Below, one piece after another: positions 40,083 to 48,217 of a stretch of 64,000 nucleotides of DNA. The position numbers and the translations under genes are program-made. Numbering within the stretch: the first letter of the stretch is position 1; every line of letters begins with the position of its first letter. This DNA comes from Mycolicibacter virginiensis. Lineage in GTDB: Bacteria > Actinomycetota > Actinomycetes > Mycobacteriales > Mycobacteriaceae. The notes under the pieces are model-generated. The model was not told the DNA's origin. It did not search any database and saw only the letters and a list, made by a program, of their open reading frames with translations. The DNA lies in the NCBI RefSeq assembly GCF_022374935.2, contig NZ_CP092430.2:3410001-3474000 (forward strand), read 5' to 3'.

Positions 40083-41200
40083 CAACACTGCCACCGACGT
40101 TCGTCCTTTCCGGGCCCTCCGGGACGCTGTCGGCCGACGCGATGACAGCCGGTTTCGCCGATGTCGCCGCCGCCCAGGCCGCATTGTCCTGTGGGCAAGC
40201 ACCAATAGTGGTGGGGGCGTTGCCTTTCCGCCCTGATGCTGCCGCGGCCCTGTTCGTCCCGCGCGAGGTGCGACGCGACGACGCGCTGGCGCTCGCAGGC
40301 GGCGCGGCACTTCCGGCGGTCCGCATCGTCGCGCAGATTCCGCAGCCCGACGAGCATCGAGCCCGGATCCGCCGGGCCCTGGACGAACTGACCGCGTCGC
40401 GCAGTGCCCTGCACAAGGTGGTGTTGGCCCGCGGGCTGCGCCTGGCCGCCGATGCCCCGCTGGATGCCGGCACACTCTTACACCGGTTGATCACCGCCGA
40501 TCCGAGCGGCTACGGCTATCTGGTCGACCTGAGTGCGGCCGGACAGCCCTACGCCGGCACAGCCCTGGTGGGCGCCAGTCCTGAACTGCTGGTTGCCCGC
40601 GAAGGCGACCGGGTCACCTGCCGGCCCTTCGCCGGTTCGGCGCCCCGCTCCCCCGACGCGCAAGTCGACGCTGCCAACGGAGCCGCACTGGCCGAGTCCG
40701 GCAAGAACCGCCACGAGCATCAGTTGGTCGTCGATCAGCTGCGTGCGGCCCTCGGCCCACTGTGCACCGAACTCGATGTCGCGCCGGAGCCGCAGCTCAG
40801 CAGTACCTCCGCGGTGTGGCACCTGAACACGCCGATCACCGGCCGGCTGCGCGACTCCTCCACCACTGCACTGGATTTGGCACTGGCACTGCACCCGACC
40901 GCCGCCGTCGGCGGAATTCCTACCGCCGCTGCGGTCGACCTGATCACCGAGCTGGAGGGCGACCGGGGTTTCTACGCCGGCGCGGTCGGCTGGTGCGACG
41001 CCGACGGCGACGGCCGCTGGGTGGTGTCGATCCGTTGCGCGCAACTGTCCGCCGATCGTCGATCCGCGCTGGCCCATGCCGGCGGCGGGATCGTCGCCGA
41101 ATCCGATCCGGACGAGGAACTGGCCGAAACGGTGACGAAGTTCGGCACGATCCTGTCGGCTATGGGCGTCGTTCCGCCCAGCGCAGCGCCGACGGACTGA
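40079..41200 (+). CDS. entC: Isochorismate synthase (EntC/MenF)
   Basis: 373 residues of the chorismate-utilising family: 'LHKVVLARGLRL', 'FVGASPE'-like 'LVGASPELLVAREGDRV', 'CRPFAGSAPRS', and the C-terminal signature 'LHPTAAVGGIPTAAAVDLI', 'ELEGDRGFYAGAVGW'. It converts chorismate to isochorismate for menaquinone and possibly siderophore synthesis. The GTG start overlaps the upstream TGA. Its 3' end overlaps the convergent membrane-protein gene by 41 bp. Confidence 0.92.
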   Translation: MTTLPPTFVLSGPSGTLSADAMTAGFADVAAAQAALSCGQAPIVVGALPFRPDAAAALFVPREVRRDDALALAGGAALPAVRIVAQIPQPDEHRARIRRALDELTASRSALHKVVLARGLRLAADAPLDAGTLLHRLITADPSGYGYLVDLSAAGQPYAGTALVGASPELLVAREGDRVTCRPFAGSAPRSPDAQVDAANGAALAESGKNRHEHQLVVDQLRAALGPLCTELDVAPEPQLSSTSAVWHLNTPITGRLRDSSTTALDLALALHPTAAVGGIPTAAAVDLITELEGDRGFYAGAVGWCDADGDGRWVVSIRCAQLSADRRSALAHAGGGIVAESDPDEELAETVTKFGTILSAMGVVPPSAAPTD

Positions 41201-41552
41201 ATAACGCCGCCAGCACCGCCACGGCCGCCACACCGACCACCACGCCGTAGCCCCAGCGGTGTGAGCCCACCCCCAGGTACCAGGCGACCGGCAACAGCAG
41301 CAGATTGGCGAACACCGCTATGCCGCGCCCCACCCGCCGGCCGCGCAGCAGCGCCCACCCGGCCGCCGACACCGCGACACCGACGAAGGCGAACCATGCT
41401 GCGGTGCCGTAGCCATTGGCGTCATGCTGATCCGCGCCGGCCAATGCCCGCGCCACCAGCACCACCGCGACAACCAGCGCGGCCGCGCCCTGCACAGCGA
41501 CAATCAGGCCCGCGCCCAGTACAGCGCGCGGTGAGTCAGCGACGGCTTTCAC
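41160..41552 (-). CDS. Small integral membrane protein (Rv3217c type)
   Basis: 130 residues with four hydrophobic segments ('VLGAGLIVAVQGAAALVVAVVL', 'AAWFAFVGVAVSAAGWALL', 'IAVFANLLLLPVAWYLGV', 'YGVVVGVAAVAVLAALF'). Conserved mycobacterial membrane protein of unknown function. The GTG at 41552 was chosen to begin just before the first helix. Tail-to-tail 41-bp overlap with entC; in M. tuberculosis an acetyltransferase gene lies between these two. Confidence 0.8.
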   Translation of the reverse strand: MKAVADSPRAVLGAGLIVAVQGAAALVVAVVLVARALAGADQHDANGYGTAAWFAFVGVAVSAAGWALLRGRRVGRGIAVFANLLLLPVAWYLGVGSHRWGYGVVVGVAAVAVLAALFSPSALRWAERRP

Positions 41553-41607
41553 GCCGCCAGCGTAACCACCCGGTCCATCTCCTCCGATGCCCATAGACTC
41601 GGATCCC

Positions 41608-42573
41608 GTGCGTGCCGTGCTGATCGTGAACCCCAATGCCACATCCACTACGCCGGCGGGGCGCGACCTGCTCGCCCACGCGCTCAAGAGCCGCCTCGAC
41701 CTGACCGTGGTGCACACCGACTATCGCGGCCATGCCATCGAGATCAGTCAGGCCGCGTCCCGGGACGGCATTGACCTGGTCATCGCGCACGGCGGCGATG
41801 GGACGGTGCACGGCGTAGTCAACGGCCTGCTCGGGGCACCTGGTTCACCGCCACCGGCGCACCTGCCCGCGGTGGCGGTGGTGCCCGGCGGATCGGCGAA
41901 CGTGTTCGCGCGTTCGTTGGGCATCGCGGCCGACCCGATCGCCGCTACCAACCAGCTCATCGAGTTGATCAACCACCCGGCGGGCCGTACCGCGTGGCGC
42001 CGGATCGGTCTCATCGACTGCGGCGAGCGGTGGTCGGTCCTCAACGCCGGCATGGGAGTCGACGGCGAGGTGGTGGCCGCGGTGGAAGCCGAACGCGAGA
42101 AGGGCCACGCCGTCACCCCGCTGCGCTATATCCGCGCGGCGGTCCCCGCGGTATTGGCCACTACCCGCCGGGCGCCGACGTTGACACTGCAACTGGGCGA
42201 TGACCAGCCGGTCGAAGGGGTGCACTTCGTGTTCGTCTCGAACTGCGCGCCGTGGACCTATGCCGACGAGCGGTGCGTGTGGACCAACCCCGACACCACC
42301 TTCGAGTCGGGAATGGGCGTGTTCGCGACCACCAGCATGAAAGTCCTACCCACGCTGAGGCTAGTTCGGCAGATGCTGTCGAAACGGCCCAAGCTGCGCG
42401 CCAAACAGCTCATCCGCGACGACGACGTACTCGCCCTGCGGGTGGATGCCGGCGACACACCGATAGCGACTCAGATCGATGGCGAATATCTCGGGCTACG
42501 TACCACGATGACGTTCCGGGCGGTTCCCGACGCGCTGGACGTCGTCGCCCCTCCGGTAGAGAAAGTCCGCTGA
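41608..42573 (+). CDS. Diacylglycerol/sphingosine kinase-family protein (Rv3218 type)
   Basis: 321 residues. N-terminal 'RAVLIVNPNATSTTPAGRDLL', nucleotide loop 'LVIAHGGDGTVHGVVNGLL' (GGDGT) and 'VVPGGSANVFARSLG' define the DAGK catalytic domain; the C-terminal beta domain contains 'ATQIDGEYLG'. It probably phosphorylates a lipid or polyprenyl-type alcohol. The GTG at 41608 aligns with family starts; an in-frame ATG at 41587 would add seven residues. Confidence 0.87.
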   Translation: MRAVLIVNPNATSTTPAGRDLLAHALKSRLDLTVVHTDYRGHAIEISQAASRDGIDLVIAHGGDGTVHGVVNGLLGAPGSPPPAHLPAVAVVPGGSANVFARSLGIAADPIAATNQLIELINHPAGRTAWRRIGLIDCGERWSVLNAGMGVDGEVVAAVEAEREKGHAVTPLRYIRAAVPAVLATTRRAPTLTLQLGDDQPVEGVHFVFVSNCAPWTYADERCVWTNPDTTFESGMGVFATTSMKVLPTLRLVRQMLSKRPKLRAKQLIRDDDVLALRVDAGDTPIATQIDGEYLGLRTTMTFRAVPDALDVVAPPVEKVR

Positions 42574-42667
42574 CCTGCGGAGATAGCGCTCAATTCGCTC
42601 GATGAGCGCACAGTTAAGCCCACTGTAGTACACCTACGCAGGCAAGCTGGCAGCAGCCCCGCGCAAA

Positions 42668-42683
42668 CGTGACCTTGGCCACG
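42668..42683. promoter_or_regulatory. CRP-type (cAMP receptor) site upstream of whiB1
   Basis: CGTGACCTTGGCCACG fits the mycobacterial CRP pattern TGTGA-N6-TCACA at both half-sites (CGTGA / CCACG). It lies 15 bp upstream of the TTGACA -35. CRP control of whiB1 is known in M. tuberculosis. Confidence 0.65.
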
Positions 42684-42698
42684 TGATAAAGCGCACCC

Positions 42699-42726
42699 TT
42701 GACATCTGTCCAGGCTGTGAAACGAT
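42699..42726 (+). promoter_or_regulatory. whiB1 promoter
   Basis: A consensus -35 TTGACA (42699-42704) is followed after 16 bp by AACGAT (42721-42726). The leader to the ATG at 42829 would be about 95 nt and ends in AAGGAG. Confidence 0.55.
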
Positions 42727-42828
42727 CGAGCGATCGGATGCAAGCCGTAATCATTTCTTGCGCCGCTTATACACAGTCGAAAAGCACTAGCGCACCCCGC
42801 TGCGCCCAAAGTAAGGAGTTGGAGACCT

Positions 42829-43083
42829 ATGGATTGGCGCCACAAGGCGGTCTGTCGCGACGAGGACCCGGAGCTGTTCTTCCCGGTGGGAAACAGCGGG
42901 CCGGCTCTCGCCCAGATTGCTTCCGCTAAGCAGGTCTGCACCCGTTGCTCGGTAGTCACCGAGTGCCTGACCTGGGCGCTGGAGACCGGCCAGGACGCCG
43001 GCGTGTGGGGCGGCATGAGCGAAGACGAGCGGCGTGCGCTCAAGCGCCGCAACGCTCGGACCCGGGCGCGCAGCGGGGTCTGA
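42829..43083 (+). CDS. whiB1: Transcriptional regulator WhiB1
   Basis: 84 residues with cluster ligands C9, C37, C40 and C46, the turn 'GVWGGMSEDERRAL' and a basic C terminus. WhiB1 is an essential, nitric-oxide-sensitive 4Fe-4S protein that binds SigA. AAGGAG lies nine bases before the ATG. The upstream region has a CRP site and strong -35; an intrinsic terminator follows. Confidence 0.97.
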   Translation: MDWRHKAVCRDEDPELFFPVGNSGPALAQIASAKQVCTRCSVVTECLTWALETGQDAGVWGGMSEDERRALKRRNARTRARSGV

Positions 43084-43094
43084 CCTCAGACAAG

Positions 43095-43131
43095 AGCGAC
43101 GCGGCCCCGACCTGGTCGGGGCCGCGTCGCT
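43095..43131. terminator. Intrinsic terminator between whiB1 and pdtaS
   Basis: A perfect 16-bp stem (AGCGACGCGGCCCCGA with its complement) and a 5-nt loop, followed on the plus strand by TTTGTG. It lies between convergent genes; the T-tract is short, as often in mycobacteria. Confidence 0.82.
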
Positions 43132-43148
43132 TTGTGTCGGGACCTGCC

Positions 43149-44636
43149 TCACAACGCCTGACGCAGCCGGCGACCACCGACCGGAATGCGCAGAACCATC
43201 TCGGTCCCACCGCCTGGCGCGTCTTGCGCGGTCAGCGAGCCGTTGAGCTCCGCTGAGACCAGCGTGTTGACGATCTGCAGGCCGAGCCGGTCGGAGGTTT
43301 CCAGCCGGAACCCGTCGGGAAGCCCGTGGCCGTCGTCGTGGACCACGACGTCGAGCCAGCGCGCCGAACGCTCGGCCCGGATGGTCACCGCTCGCCGGTC
43401 CGCCTCTGCCTCGAAGGCGTGCTCGATCGCGTTCTGCACCAGTTCGGTGATCACCATGATCAACGCGGTGGCCCGGTCGGCGTCCAGCGACCCGATCGAC
43501 CCGATCCTGGCGACATGAATCGGGATATCCACACTGGCAACGTCATTCATCATCGGCAGGATGCGGTCGATCACCTTGTCGAGGTTCACCACCTCGTCGA
43601 CCGACATCGACAACGCCTCGTGGACCAGTGCGATCGACGACACCCGCCGCACCGACTCCAGCAGCGCCTCGCGGCCCTCAGTACTGGCCGTGCGGCGGGC
43701 CTGCAGTCGCAGCAGCGCCGCCACGGTCTGCAGGTTGTTCTTCACCCGATGATGGATCTCTCGAATGGTCGCGTCCTTGGAGAGCAGCGCGCGGTCGCGG
43801 CGCTTCACCTCGGTGACGTCTCGAACCAGCACCGCCGCCCCCGCCGGCTGGCCGTGCACGATCAGCGGCAGGGTACGCAGCAGCACCACCGCCCCGGCCG
43901 CGTCGACCTCGAACCGCATGCTCGATCCGCCCGACAGTGACTCACGCACATGTTCGGCCAGCTCGTGCGCCTCGAATGGGTCGGAGATCAGCGGACGGGT
44001 GATGGCGACCAGGTCGTGACCGGCCAGCTCGGCGGCCAGGCCCATCCGGTGGTAAGCCGACACCGCGTTCGGGCTGGCGTAACGGACCGTGCCATCGACG
44101 GCCAGCCGGATGAAGCCGTCGCCCACTCGCGGACTCGAGCGCGACACCGCGATGTCGCCGACGTCGGGGAAGGTGCCCTCGGAGAGCATGTGCACCAGAT
44201 CTGCCGCGCAGTCCAAGTAGGCCGCCTCCAACCGGCTGGACTCCCTGCCGCCCGTCAACGCGGTCTGGTGGGTCAGCACGGCCACAATCCGGTCGCCGTG
44301 CCGCACCGGCACTGCTTCCATATTGCGTTGTCCGGCAATGCCTTCTCGCCCGATGACACCCGATTCGAATGCCGCGACCGCCAGCGGCATCCACTCCGGC
44401 ACGACGATGGTGCCGACGGCATCGCTCAGCAGCACCGTGGGCGCGGTATTGGGCCGGCATTGCGCCACGCACACCAGCGCACCGTCGGCGTCGGGGTCGC
44501 GGCGCACCCACATCAGGTAGTCGGCGAACGACAGGTCCGCCAGCAGCTGCCACTCCCCGACCACGGCATGCAAGTGGTCCACCGCACTGCCGGGCAGAAC
44601 GGTGTGTTCGGCGAGCAGGTCACCGAGGGTGGACAT
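43149..44636 (-). CDS. pdtaS: Sensor histidine kinase PdtaS
   Basis: 495 residues, soluble: an N-terminal GAF-like domain (about 1-150), a PAS domain (about 175-290, 'GFIRLAVDGTVRYASPNAVSAYHRMG') and a HisKA_2 dimerisation helix with the phospho-acceptor in 'IREIHHRVKNNLQTVAALL', then an HATPase domain ('ELVQNAIEHAF', 'DDGHGLPDGF'). It is constitutively active in mycobacteria and signals to the RNA-binding antiterminator PdtaR, encoded elsewhere. It starts 32 bp after the biotinyl-like gene on the same strand. Confidence 0.94.
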   Translation of the reverse strand: MSTLGDLLAEHTVLPGSAVDHLHAVVGEWQLLADLSFADYLMWVRRDPDADGALVCVAQCRPNTAPTVLLSDAVGTIVVPEWMPLAVAAFESGVIGREGIAGQRNMEAVPVRHGDRIVAVLTHQTALTGGRESSRLEAAYLDCAADLVHMLSEGTFPDVGDIAVSRSSPRVGDGFIRLAVDGTVRYASPNAVSAYHRMGLAAELAGHDLVAITRPLISDPFEAHELAEHVRESLSGGSSMRFEVDAAGAVVLLRTLPLIVHGQPAGAAVLVRDVTEVKRRDRALLSKDATIREIHHRVKNNLQTVAALLRLQARRTASTEGREALLESVRRVSSIALVHEALSMSVDEVVNLDKVIDRILPMMNDVASVDIPIHVARIGSIGSLDADRATALIMVITELVQNAIEHAFEAEADRRAVTIRAERSARWLDVVVHDDGHGLPDGFRLETSDRLGLQIVNTLVSAELNGSLTAQDAPGGGTEMVLRIPVGGRRLRQAL

Positions 44637-44668
44637 CGGCTAGCTTGCGCCGGTCACTGCGGCAGCGA

Positions 44669-44884
44669 TCAGCTGATCACGGCGATCAGGTCGCCGGCCT
44701 GAATCACGTCACCGACCTGGACGGCCACCTTGCTGATGGTGCCCGCGATCTCGGCCAGCACCGGGATCTCCATCTTCATCGACTCCAGCAGCACCACGGT
44801 GTCGCCCTCGTTGATCTGGTCGCCCTCGTGGACCACGACCTCGAGCACGCTGGCCACGATCTCCGCGCGAACGTCCTCGGCCAT
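44669..44884 (-). CDS. Biotinyl/lipoyl-attachment domain protein (TB7.3 type)
   Basis: 71 residues, a single biotin carboxyl carrier-like domain with the attachment Lys in 'LLESMKMEIPV'. The start 'MAEDVRAEIVASV' at 44884 gives the usual family length; the longer frame adds 14 atypical residues. It may serve as biotin carrier for an acyl-CoA carboxylase; no carboxylase gene is near. Upstream in the same orientation as pdtaS. Confidence 0.92.
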   Translation of the reverse strand: MAEDVRAEIVASVLEVVVHEGDQINEGDTVVLLESMKMEIPVLAEIAGTISKVAVQVGDVIQAGDLIAVIS

Positions 44885-45147
44885 CTTCACCTCGTTCATC
44901 ACCCAGTCAACGATTGCGTACATCAAAAAAGCTAGGCCCTATCGAACCACAACCCCCTCAAGCCATCGGGCAGGGCGCTCGGGTAAGCGAACTCGAAGAT
45001 AAATAAGAGGACTTAGAGAGTTCGATCCGTGATCGTGTCGTGTTTCTCCTGTGACAATTGCATAGCACCGTTACTCGAGTGTTTTGAACGCGTGACGAAA
45101 TCGCCGTGACGCGGCACGAGTCGCCATCGAACTTGAGGAGTAGCGCG

Positions 45148-45603
45148 TTGTCTGTAAACCGTCTTGCCCGGCCGCGAGTGCGGCTGACACTGATCTGCGC
45201 CGGCGCCATGACGCTGGCCACCCTGGGATTCGGTGTCGCGTCCGCCAAAGCGGCGCCGGCACTGGTCGATGACCCCATGCCGATTCCGGCCCCCCTCGGC
45301 ACCCCCAGCCCCCTCGGCGTGCCCAACGCGCTGGGCGCCCCGAGCCCGCTCGGCGTGCCCGGATCGGCCGCAGGGAGCTCAGCGGCCGGCGTGAACGCCG
45401 CGAACTCCTTCCTTCAGGTCCTCAACGGCATGCTCAACAAGGTGGTGCCAGGGGTGGGCTCGATCATGCCGACCGATGTCAGCTCGCTGACGCCGCCCGG
45501 TGCACCCATGTCCACGGTGCCCGCGCTCGAAACCCCGCCGGCCCCGCCGACCCCACCGGCGCTCGTGCCGCAGACACTCGCGGGCGCGCGGACCTTTCAC
45601 TGA
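45148..45603 (+). CDS. Secreted Pro/Gly-rich small protein
   Basis: 151 residues from a TTG at 45148 that follows GAGGAG by seven bases; an in-frame GTG at 45106 lacks such a site. A typical Sec signal peptide ('ARPRVRLTLICAGAMTLATLGFGVASAKA') is followed by near-repeats of 'PLGTPSPLGVPNALGAPS', an amphipathic segment 'NSFLQVLNGMLNKVVPGVGSIM' and a Pro-rich tail. It has no cysteines in the mature part. No family was recognised; probably exported and cell-envelope associated. Confidence 0.65.
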   Translation: MSVNRLARPRVRLTLICAGAMTLATLGFGVASAKAAPALVDDPMPIPAPLGTPSPLGVPNALGAPSPLGVPGSAAGSSAAGVNAANSFLQVLNGMLNKVVPGVGSIMPTDVSSLTPPGAPMSTVPALETPPAPPTPPALVPQTLAGARTFH

Positions 45604-45709
45604 GGCTGCCGGAGGCGCGGTGGCCGGGCCGATTCCAGGCCCCGCCACCGCGTCACACCCGGAGGTATGAGAGACTGGCCAGCCGGAATACCTGCTAGGA
45701 GGGCCAATC

Positions 45710-45784
45710 ATGGCAAAACGTGGCCGCAAGAAGCGCGATCGCAAGCACAGCAAAGCCAACCACGGCAAGCGACCCAACGCCTAG
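45710..45784 (+). CDS. Ribosomal protein bL37 (24 residues)
   Basis: A 25-codon gene preceded by AGGAGGG with seven-base spacing. The product starts 'MAKRGRKKRDRKHSK' and ends 'KRPNA', with nearly half its residues Lys or Arg. This matches bL37, the very small protein seen in the large subunit of the mycobacterial 70S ribosome, where it packs into 23S rRNA. It is usually missed by gene callers because of its size. A hairpin follows 34 bp after the stop. Confidence 0.9.
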   Translation: MAKRGRKKRDRKHSKANHGKRPNA

Positions 45785-45817
45785 AGCGTTAGCTCAGCGA
45801 CGCCAGCACAGCTGATT

Positions 45818-45844
45818 GCAAGCCCGGCCTTTGGCCGGGCTTGC
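45818..45844. terminator. Hairpin terminator between bL37 and rshA
   Basis: A perfect 12-bp stem GCAAGCCCGGCC / GGCCGGGCTTGC with a TTT loop. No long T-tract follows. It lies between convergent bL37 and rshA. Confidence 0.7.
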
Positions 45845-45884
45845 TGCGGTTATCGGCTAGGTGAGGCCATACCGGTGACCCGCT

Positions 45885-46184
45885 TTAGCCCTCGCGGTGG
45901 ATGATCGTGGTCCGGCTGATCTCCAGCCGCACCCGTTCGTAGAGACGCCGCGGAGCCTTGTCACCACTGCACTTGCGGGCGATCAGCGTCTTGATCCGTT
46001 CCTCGACCCCGTAGTGCCGCAGGCAACCCGGGCATTCCTCAAGATGCTGGCGCAGTTTGGCCTTGGTCTCCGCCGTGCATTCGCCGTCGAGCAGCGTCCA
46101 TACTTCGGCGATCACCTCAGAACAGTTGGCGTCGGATCCGCCGGCATCCGGCGGCGTGTTGCAGTCCCGCGAGTGTTCGGTCAC
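45885..46184 (-). CDS. rshA: Anti-sigma factor RshA (ZAS family)
   Basis: 99 residues. Zinc-associated anti-sigma motif H47-xxx-C51-xx-C54 in '[16 protein letters not shown]', with an additional upstream Cys (C36). RshA holds SigH until oxidation of this motif, or phosphorylation, releases it. The GTG start overlaps the sigH stop (GTGA). Confidence 0.95.
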   Translation of the reverse strand: MTEHSRDCNTPPDAGGSDANCSEVIAEVWTLLDGECTAETKAKLRQHLEECPGCLRHYGVEERIKTLIARKCSGDKAPRRLYERVRLEISRTTIIHREG

Positions 46185-46936
46185 GACGACACCTCCTCGG
46201 AAGCCTGACCGCCGCGAATGAATCCACGGTCGCGGGCTACATCGGCCAGCAGACCGCGCAACTGCCGCCTGCCGCGGTGCAAACGCGACATCACCGTGCC
46301 GATCGGCGTATCCATGATCTCGGCGATCTCCTTGTACGGGAATCCTTCGACGTCGGCGTAGTACACCGCCATCCGGAACTCTTCAGGCAGCTGCTGCAGC
46401 GCCTCTTTGATCTCGGTGTCCGGCAGCGACTCCAGCGCTTCCACCTCCGCCGAGCGCAGTCCCGTCGACGAGTGTTCGGCGGTGGCTGCCAGCTGCCAGT
46501 CGGTGATCTCGTCGGTCGGATATTCGGCAGGGGTGCGTTGCTTCTTGCGGTAGCTGTTGATGTAGGTGTTGGTCAGGATGCGGTACAACCACGCCTTGAG
46601 GTTGGTGCCCTCCCGAAACGAGCGGAACCCGGCATAGGCCTTGACCATGGTCTCCTGCAGCAGGTCCTCGGCATCGGCAGGATTGCGCGTCATGCGCAGC
46701 GCACCGCCGTAGAGCTGATCGAGCATGGGGATCGCGTCGCGTTCGAACCGAGCGGTCAGCTGCTCGTCGGTCTCATCGGAACGCACCGGCGCCTTGGCCT
46801 CTGTCGAAGCTTCGGTTCCGGTACCGGGCGCACTCTCGCCGTCAGCCATCTCGATCGCTGCTGTCCCTTCTGTCGCGGTGCCCACAACCAGCCCAGCCGA
46901 TAGATCGCGTTCCAGCAGACCGATCGCCGTTGACAT
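46181..46936 (-). CDS. sigH: ECF sigma factor SigH
   Basis: 251 residues. Region 2 '[32 protein letters not shown]', then '[23 protein letters not shown]' and region 4 '[41 protein letters not shown]' match SigH closely. It directs the disulfide and heat-stress response. The ATG at 46936 has AAAGGAG six bases upstream. A second candidate, the ATG at 46843, gives 220 residues, closer to M. tuberculosis SigH, but has a weak ribosome site. A SigH-type promoter lies upstream. Confidence 0.94.
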   Translation of the reverse strand: MSTAIGLLERDLSAGLVVGTATEGTAAIEMADGESAPGTGTEASTEAKAPVRSDETDEQLTARFERDAIPMLDQLYGGALRMTRNPADAEDLLQETMVKAYAGFRSFREGTNLKAWLYRILTNTYINSYRKKQRTPAEYPTDEITDWQLAATAEHSSTGLRSAEVEALESLPDTEIKEALQQLPEEFRMAVYYADVEGFPYKEIAEIMDTPIGTVMSRLHRGRRQLRGLLADVARDRGFIRGGQASEEVSS

Positions 46937-47007
46937 CGGCGACTCCTTTCCGATCCTAGGGCCGTGATCGACGGCTTGACGCAGCGACCACACGAACTGC
47001 CTTACTC

Positions 47008-47035
47008 AACAGCGTCGGCCATGGCGCTATTTCCC
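47008..47035 (-). promoter_or_regulatory. Candidate SigH-dependent promoter of sigH
   Basis: On the minus strand GGGAAAT (47029-47035) is followed after 18 bases by GTT (47008-47010), resembling the SigH consensus GGAA-N18-GTT. It implies sigH autoregulation. It lies back to back with the ybaK promoter. Confidence 0.5.
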
Positions 47036-47040
47036 GCCCG

Positions 47041-47046
47041 TATCCT
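47041..47046 (+). promoter_or_regulatory. -10 box (TATCCT) for ybaK, leaderless
   Basis: TATCCT is followed by six bases and the GTG at 47053, with no Shine-Dalgarno. Confidence 0.5.
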
Positions 47047-47052
47047 GACGCG

Positions 47053-47550
47053 GTGAGTCGCGCCGCAACCCGAGCCATCGCGGCCCTGATCGCCGCACAG
47101 GTGCCCCATGAGGTGCTGCGTTACCACCATGCACCGGACCAGCGCGCTTTCGGAGCCGAAGCCGTCGAGCGGCTCGCCGGAGAGGGGCCCAACGGGGTGC
47201 GGCCTGAGCAGATCTTCAAAACGTTGGTGGTCGCGATCCCACACGGCCTGGCGGTCGCGGTGCTGCCGGTGCCGGCGAAGCTGTCGCTGAAGGCGGTCGC
47301 CGCTGCCCTGGGGGTGCCCAAGGCCGCCATGGCCGACCCGGAAGCGGCGCAACGAGCCACCGGTTACGTGCTGGGCGGGATCTCGCCGCTGGGACAGCGC
47401 AAAACCTTGCCGACGGTGGTGGACACCTCGGCGCTGGGCTTCGACCGGCTGCTGTGCAGCGCGGGCCAGCGCGGCTGGGACGTGGCGGTGGCACCCGCGG
47501 ATCTGATCCGGTTGACCGGCGCGATCACCGCGGACATTCAGGCGCAGTGA
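47053..47550 (+). CDS. ybaK: Cys-tRNA(Pro)/Cys-tRNA(Cys) deacylase YbaK
   Basis: 165 residues with YbaK-type features: 'EQIFKTLVVAIPHGLAVAVLPVPAKLSLKAVAAALGVPKAAMADPEAAQRATGYV', the conserved Lys in 'IFKTLV' and 'GGISPLGQRKTLPTVVD'. It hydrolyses Cys mischarged on tRNA(Pro). Full length here, whereas the M. tuberculosis locus is annotated as two short pieces. Leaderless GTG start predicted. Confidence 0.92.
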   Translation: MSRAATRAIAALIAAQVPHEVLRYHHAPDQRAFGAEAVERLAGEGPNGVRPEQIFKTLVVAIPHGLAVAVLPVPAKLSLKAVAAALGVPKAAMADPEAAQRATGYVLGGISPLGQRKTLPTVVDTSALGFDRLLCSAGQRGWDVAVAPADLIRLTGAITADIQAQ

Positions 47551-47566
47551 CCGCGGTGATCACCGT

Positions 47567-48112
47567 TCAGCCGTCCAAGACCGGACCGGGATCGTCGCGC
47601 GGTGCGTCACCGAGCACGTCGTCGACGGTCGCGGCGAACGAGAGTTCAGCATCGATACCCGCGGCGTCCACCACCCGGGCGGTGAGCCGTTGGTCGCTGA
47701 CCAGGCAGAGCCGGATGCCACGCCGGCGGCATCTGGCCGATTCGTCGACCAGCACCGCGAATGCGCAGATTCCCATGAATTCCAGTCCACTGGTATCGAT
47801 GATCAGCGGTCCGGGAGCTGTGGCCACCTCTGCGGCTTCGGTGACCAGGCGCCGCCAGACGGCGACGTTGGACGCATCGACGCTGCCACCGGCGTGAACC
47901 AGCAGCGCTGCGCCACGACGCTCCACCAGGACACGCAGCTCTTCTTCCGCAGGGACCTGCGGGGCGGCGAACGCCTCGCCGACGCACGCCTCGGCAATGA
48001 CGCCACCGCCCGTCATCGCGGCGGCCGGAACCGCTTCCGCTCGCTCCGTCCCGGCCCCGTTGCGACGCCACACGGAGCAGCGGCTGAGTTTACGGCGTAA
48101 ACCGAACTGCAT
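47567..48112 (-). CDS. STAS-domain (anti-anti-sigma-like) protein lacking the phospho-Ser
   Basis: 181 residues with a single STAS domain (about 60-165). At the site where anti-sigma antagonists have D-S-S-G, this protein reads 'DTSGLEFMGICAFAVL' (M-G-I-C-A), so there is no phosphorylatable Ser; a Cys is next to the site. It should not respond to a partner-switching kinase in the classic way. The ATG at 48112 is supported by TAGCTT seven bases upstream. A GTTTAC-N3-GTAAAC palindrome lies just before that box and a second one within the first codons. M33 (48016) is an alternative start. Confidence 0.75.
   Translation of the reverse strand: MQFGLRRKLSRCSVWRRNGAGTERAEAVPAAAMTGGGVIAEACVGEAFAAPQVPAEEELRVLVERRGAALLVHAGGSVDASNVAVWRRLVTEAAEVATAPGPLIIDTSGLEFMGICAFAVLVDESARCRRRGIRLCLVSDQRLTARVVDAAGIDAELSFAATVDDVLGDAPRDDPGPVLDG
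48088..48102. promoter_or_regulatory. Palindromic operator, copy 1 (start of STAS gene)
   Basis: GTTTACGGCGTAAAC, perfect 6-bp arms around GGC. It lies 10 to 25 bases inside the STAS gene if the leaderless start at 48112 is right. Confidence 0.7.
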
Positions 48113-48119
48113 GCGGTTG

Positions 48120-48125
48120 AAGCTA
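48120..48125 (-). promoter_or_regulatory. -10 box (TAGCTT) for the STAS gene, leaderless
   Basis: Minus-strand TAGCTT, then seven bases, then the ATG at 48112. Operator copy 2 ends nine bases upstream of it. Confidence 0.5.
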
Positions 48126-48134
48126 CGCCGGTTT

Positions 48135-48149
48135 GTTTACGTTGTAAAC
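48135..48149. promoter_or_regulatory. Palindromic operator, copy 2 (STAS promoter)
   Basis: GTTTACGTTGTAAAC, perfect 6-bp arms. It occupies the spacer region of the STAS promoter, where a bound repressor would block RNA polymerase. Confidence 0.75.
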
Positions 48150-48217
48150 CGCTCCACGGCGGCTTTCTTGGATCGTCGTGCCGTCCCGCCGCAACCCGCG
48201 TCGAGACCCGGACGCGC

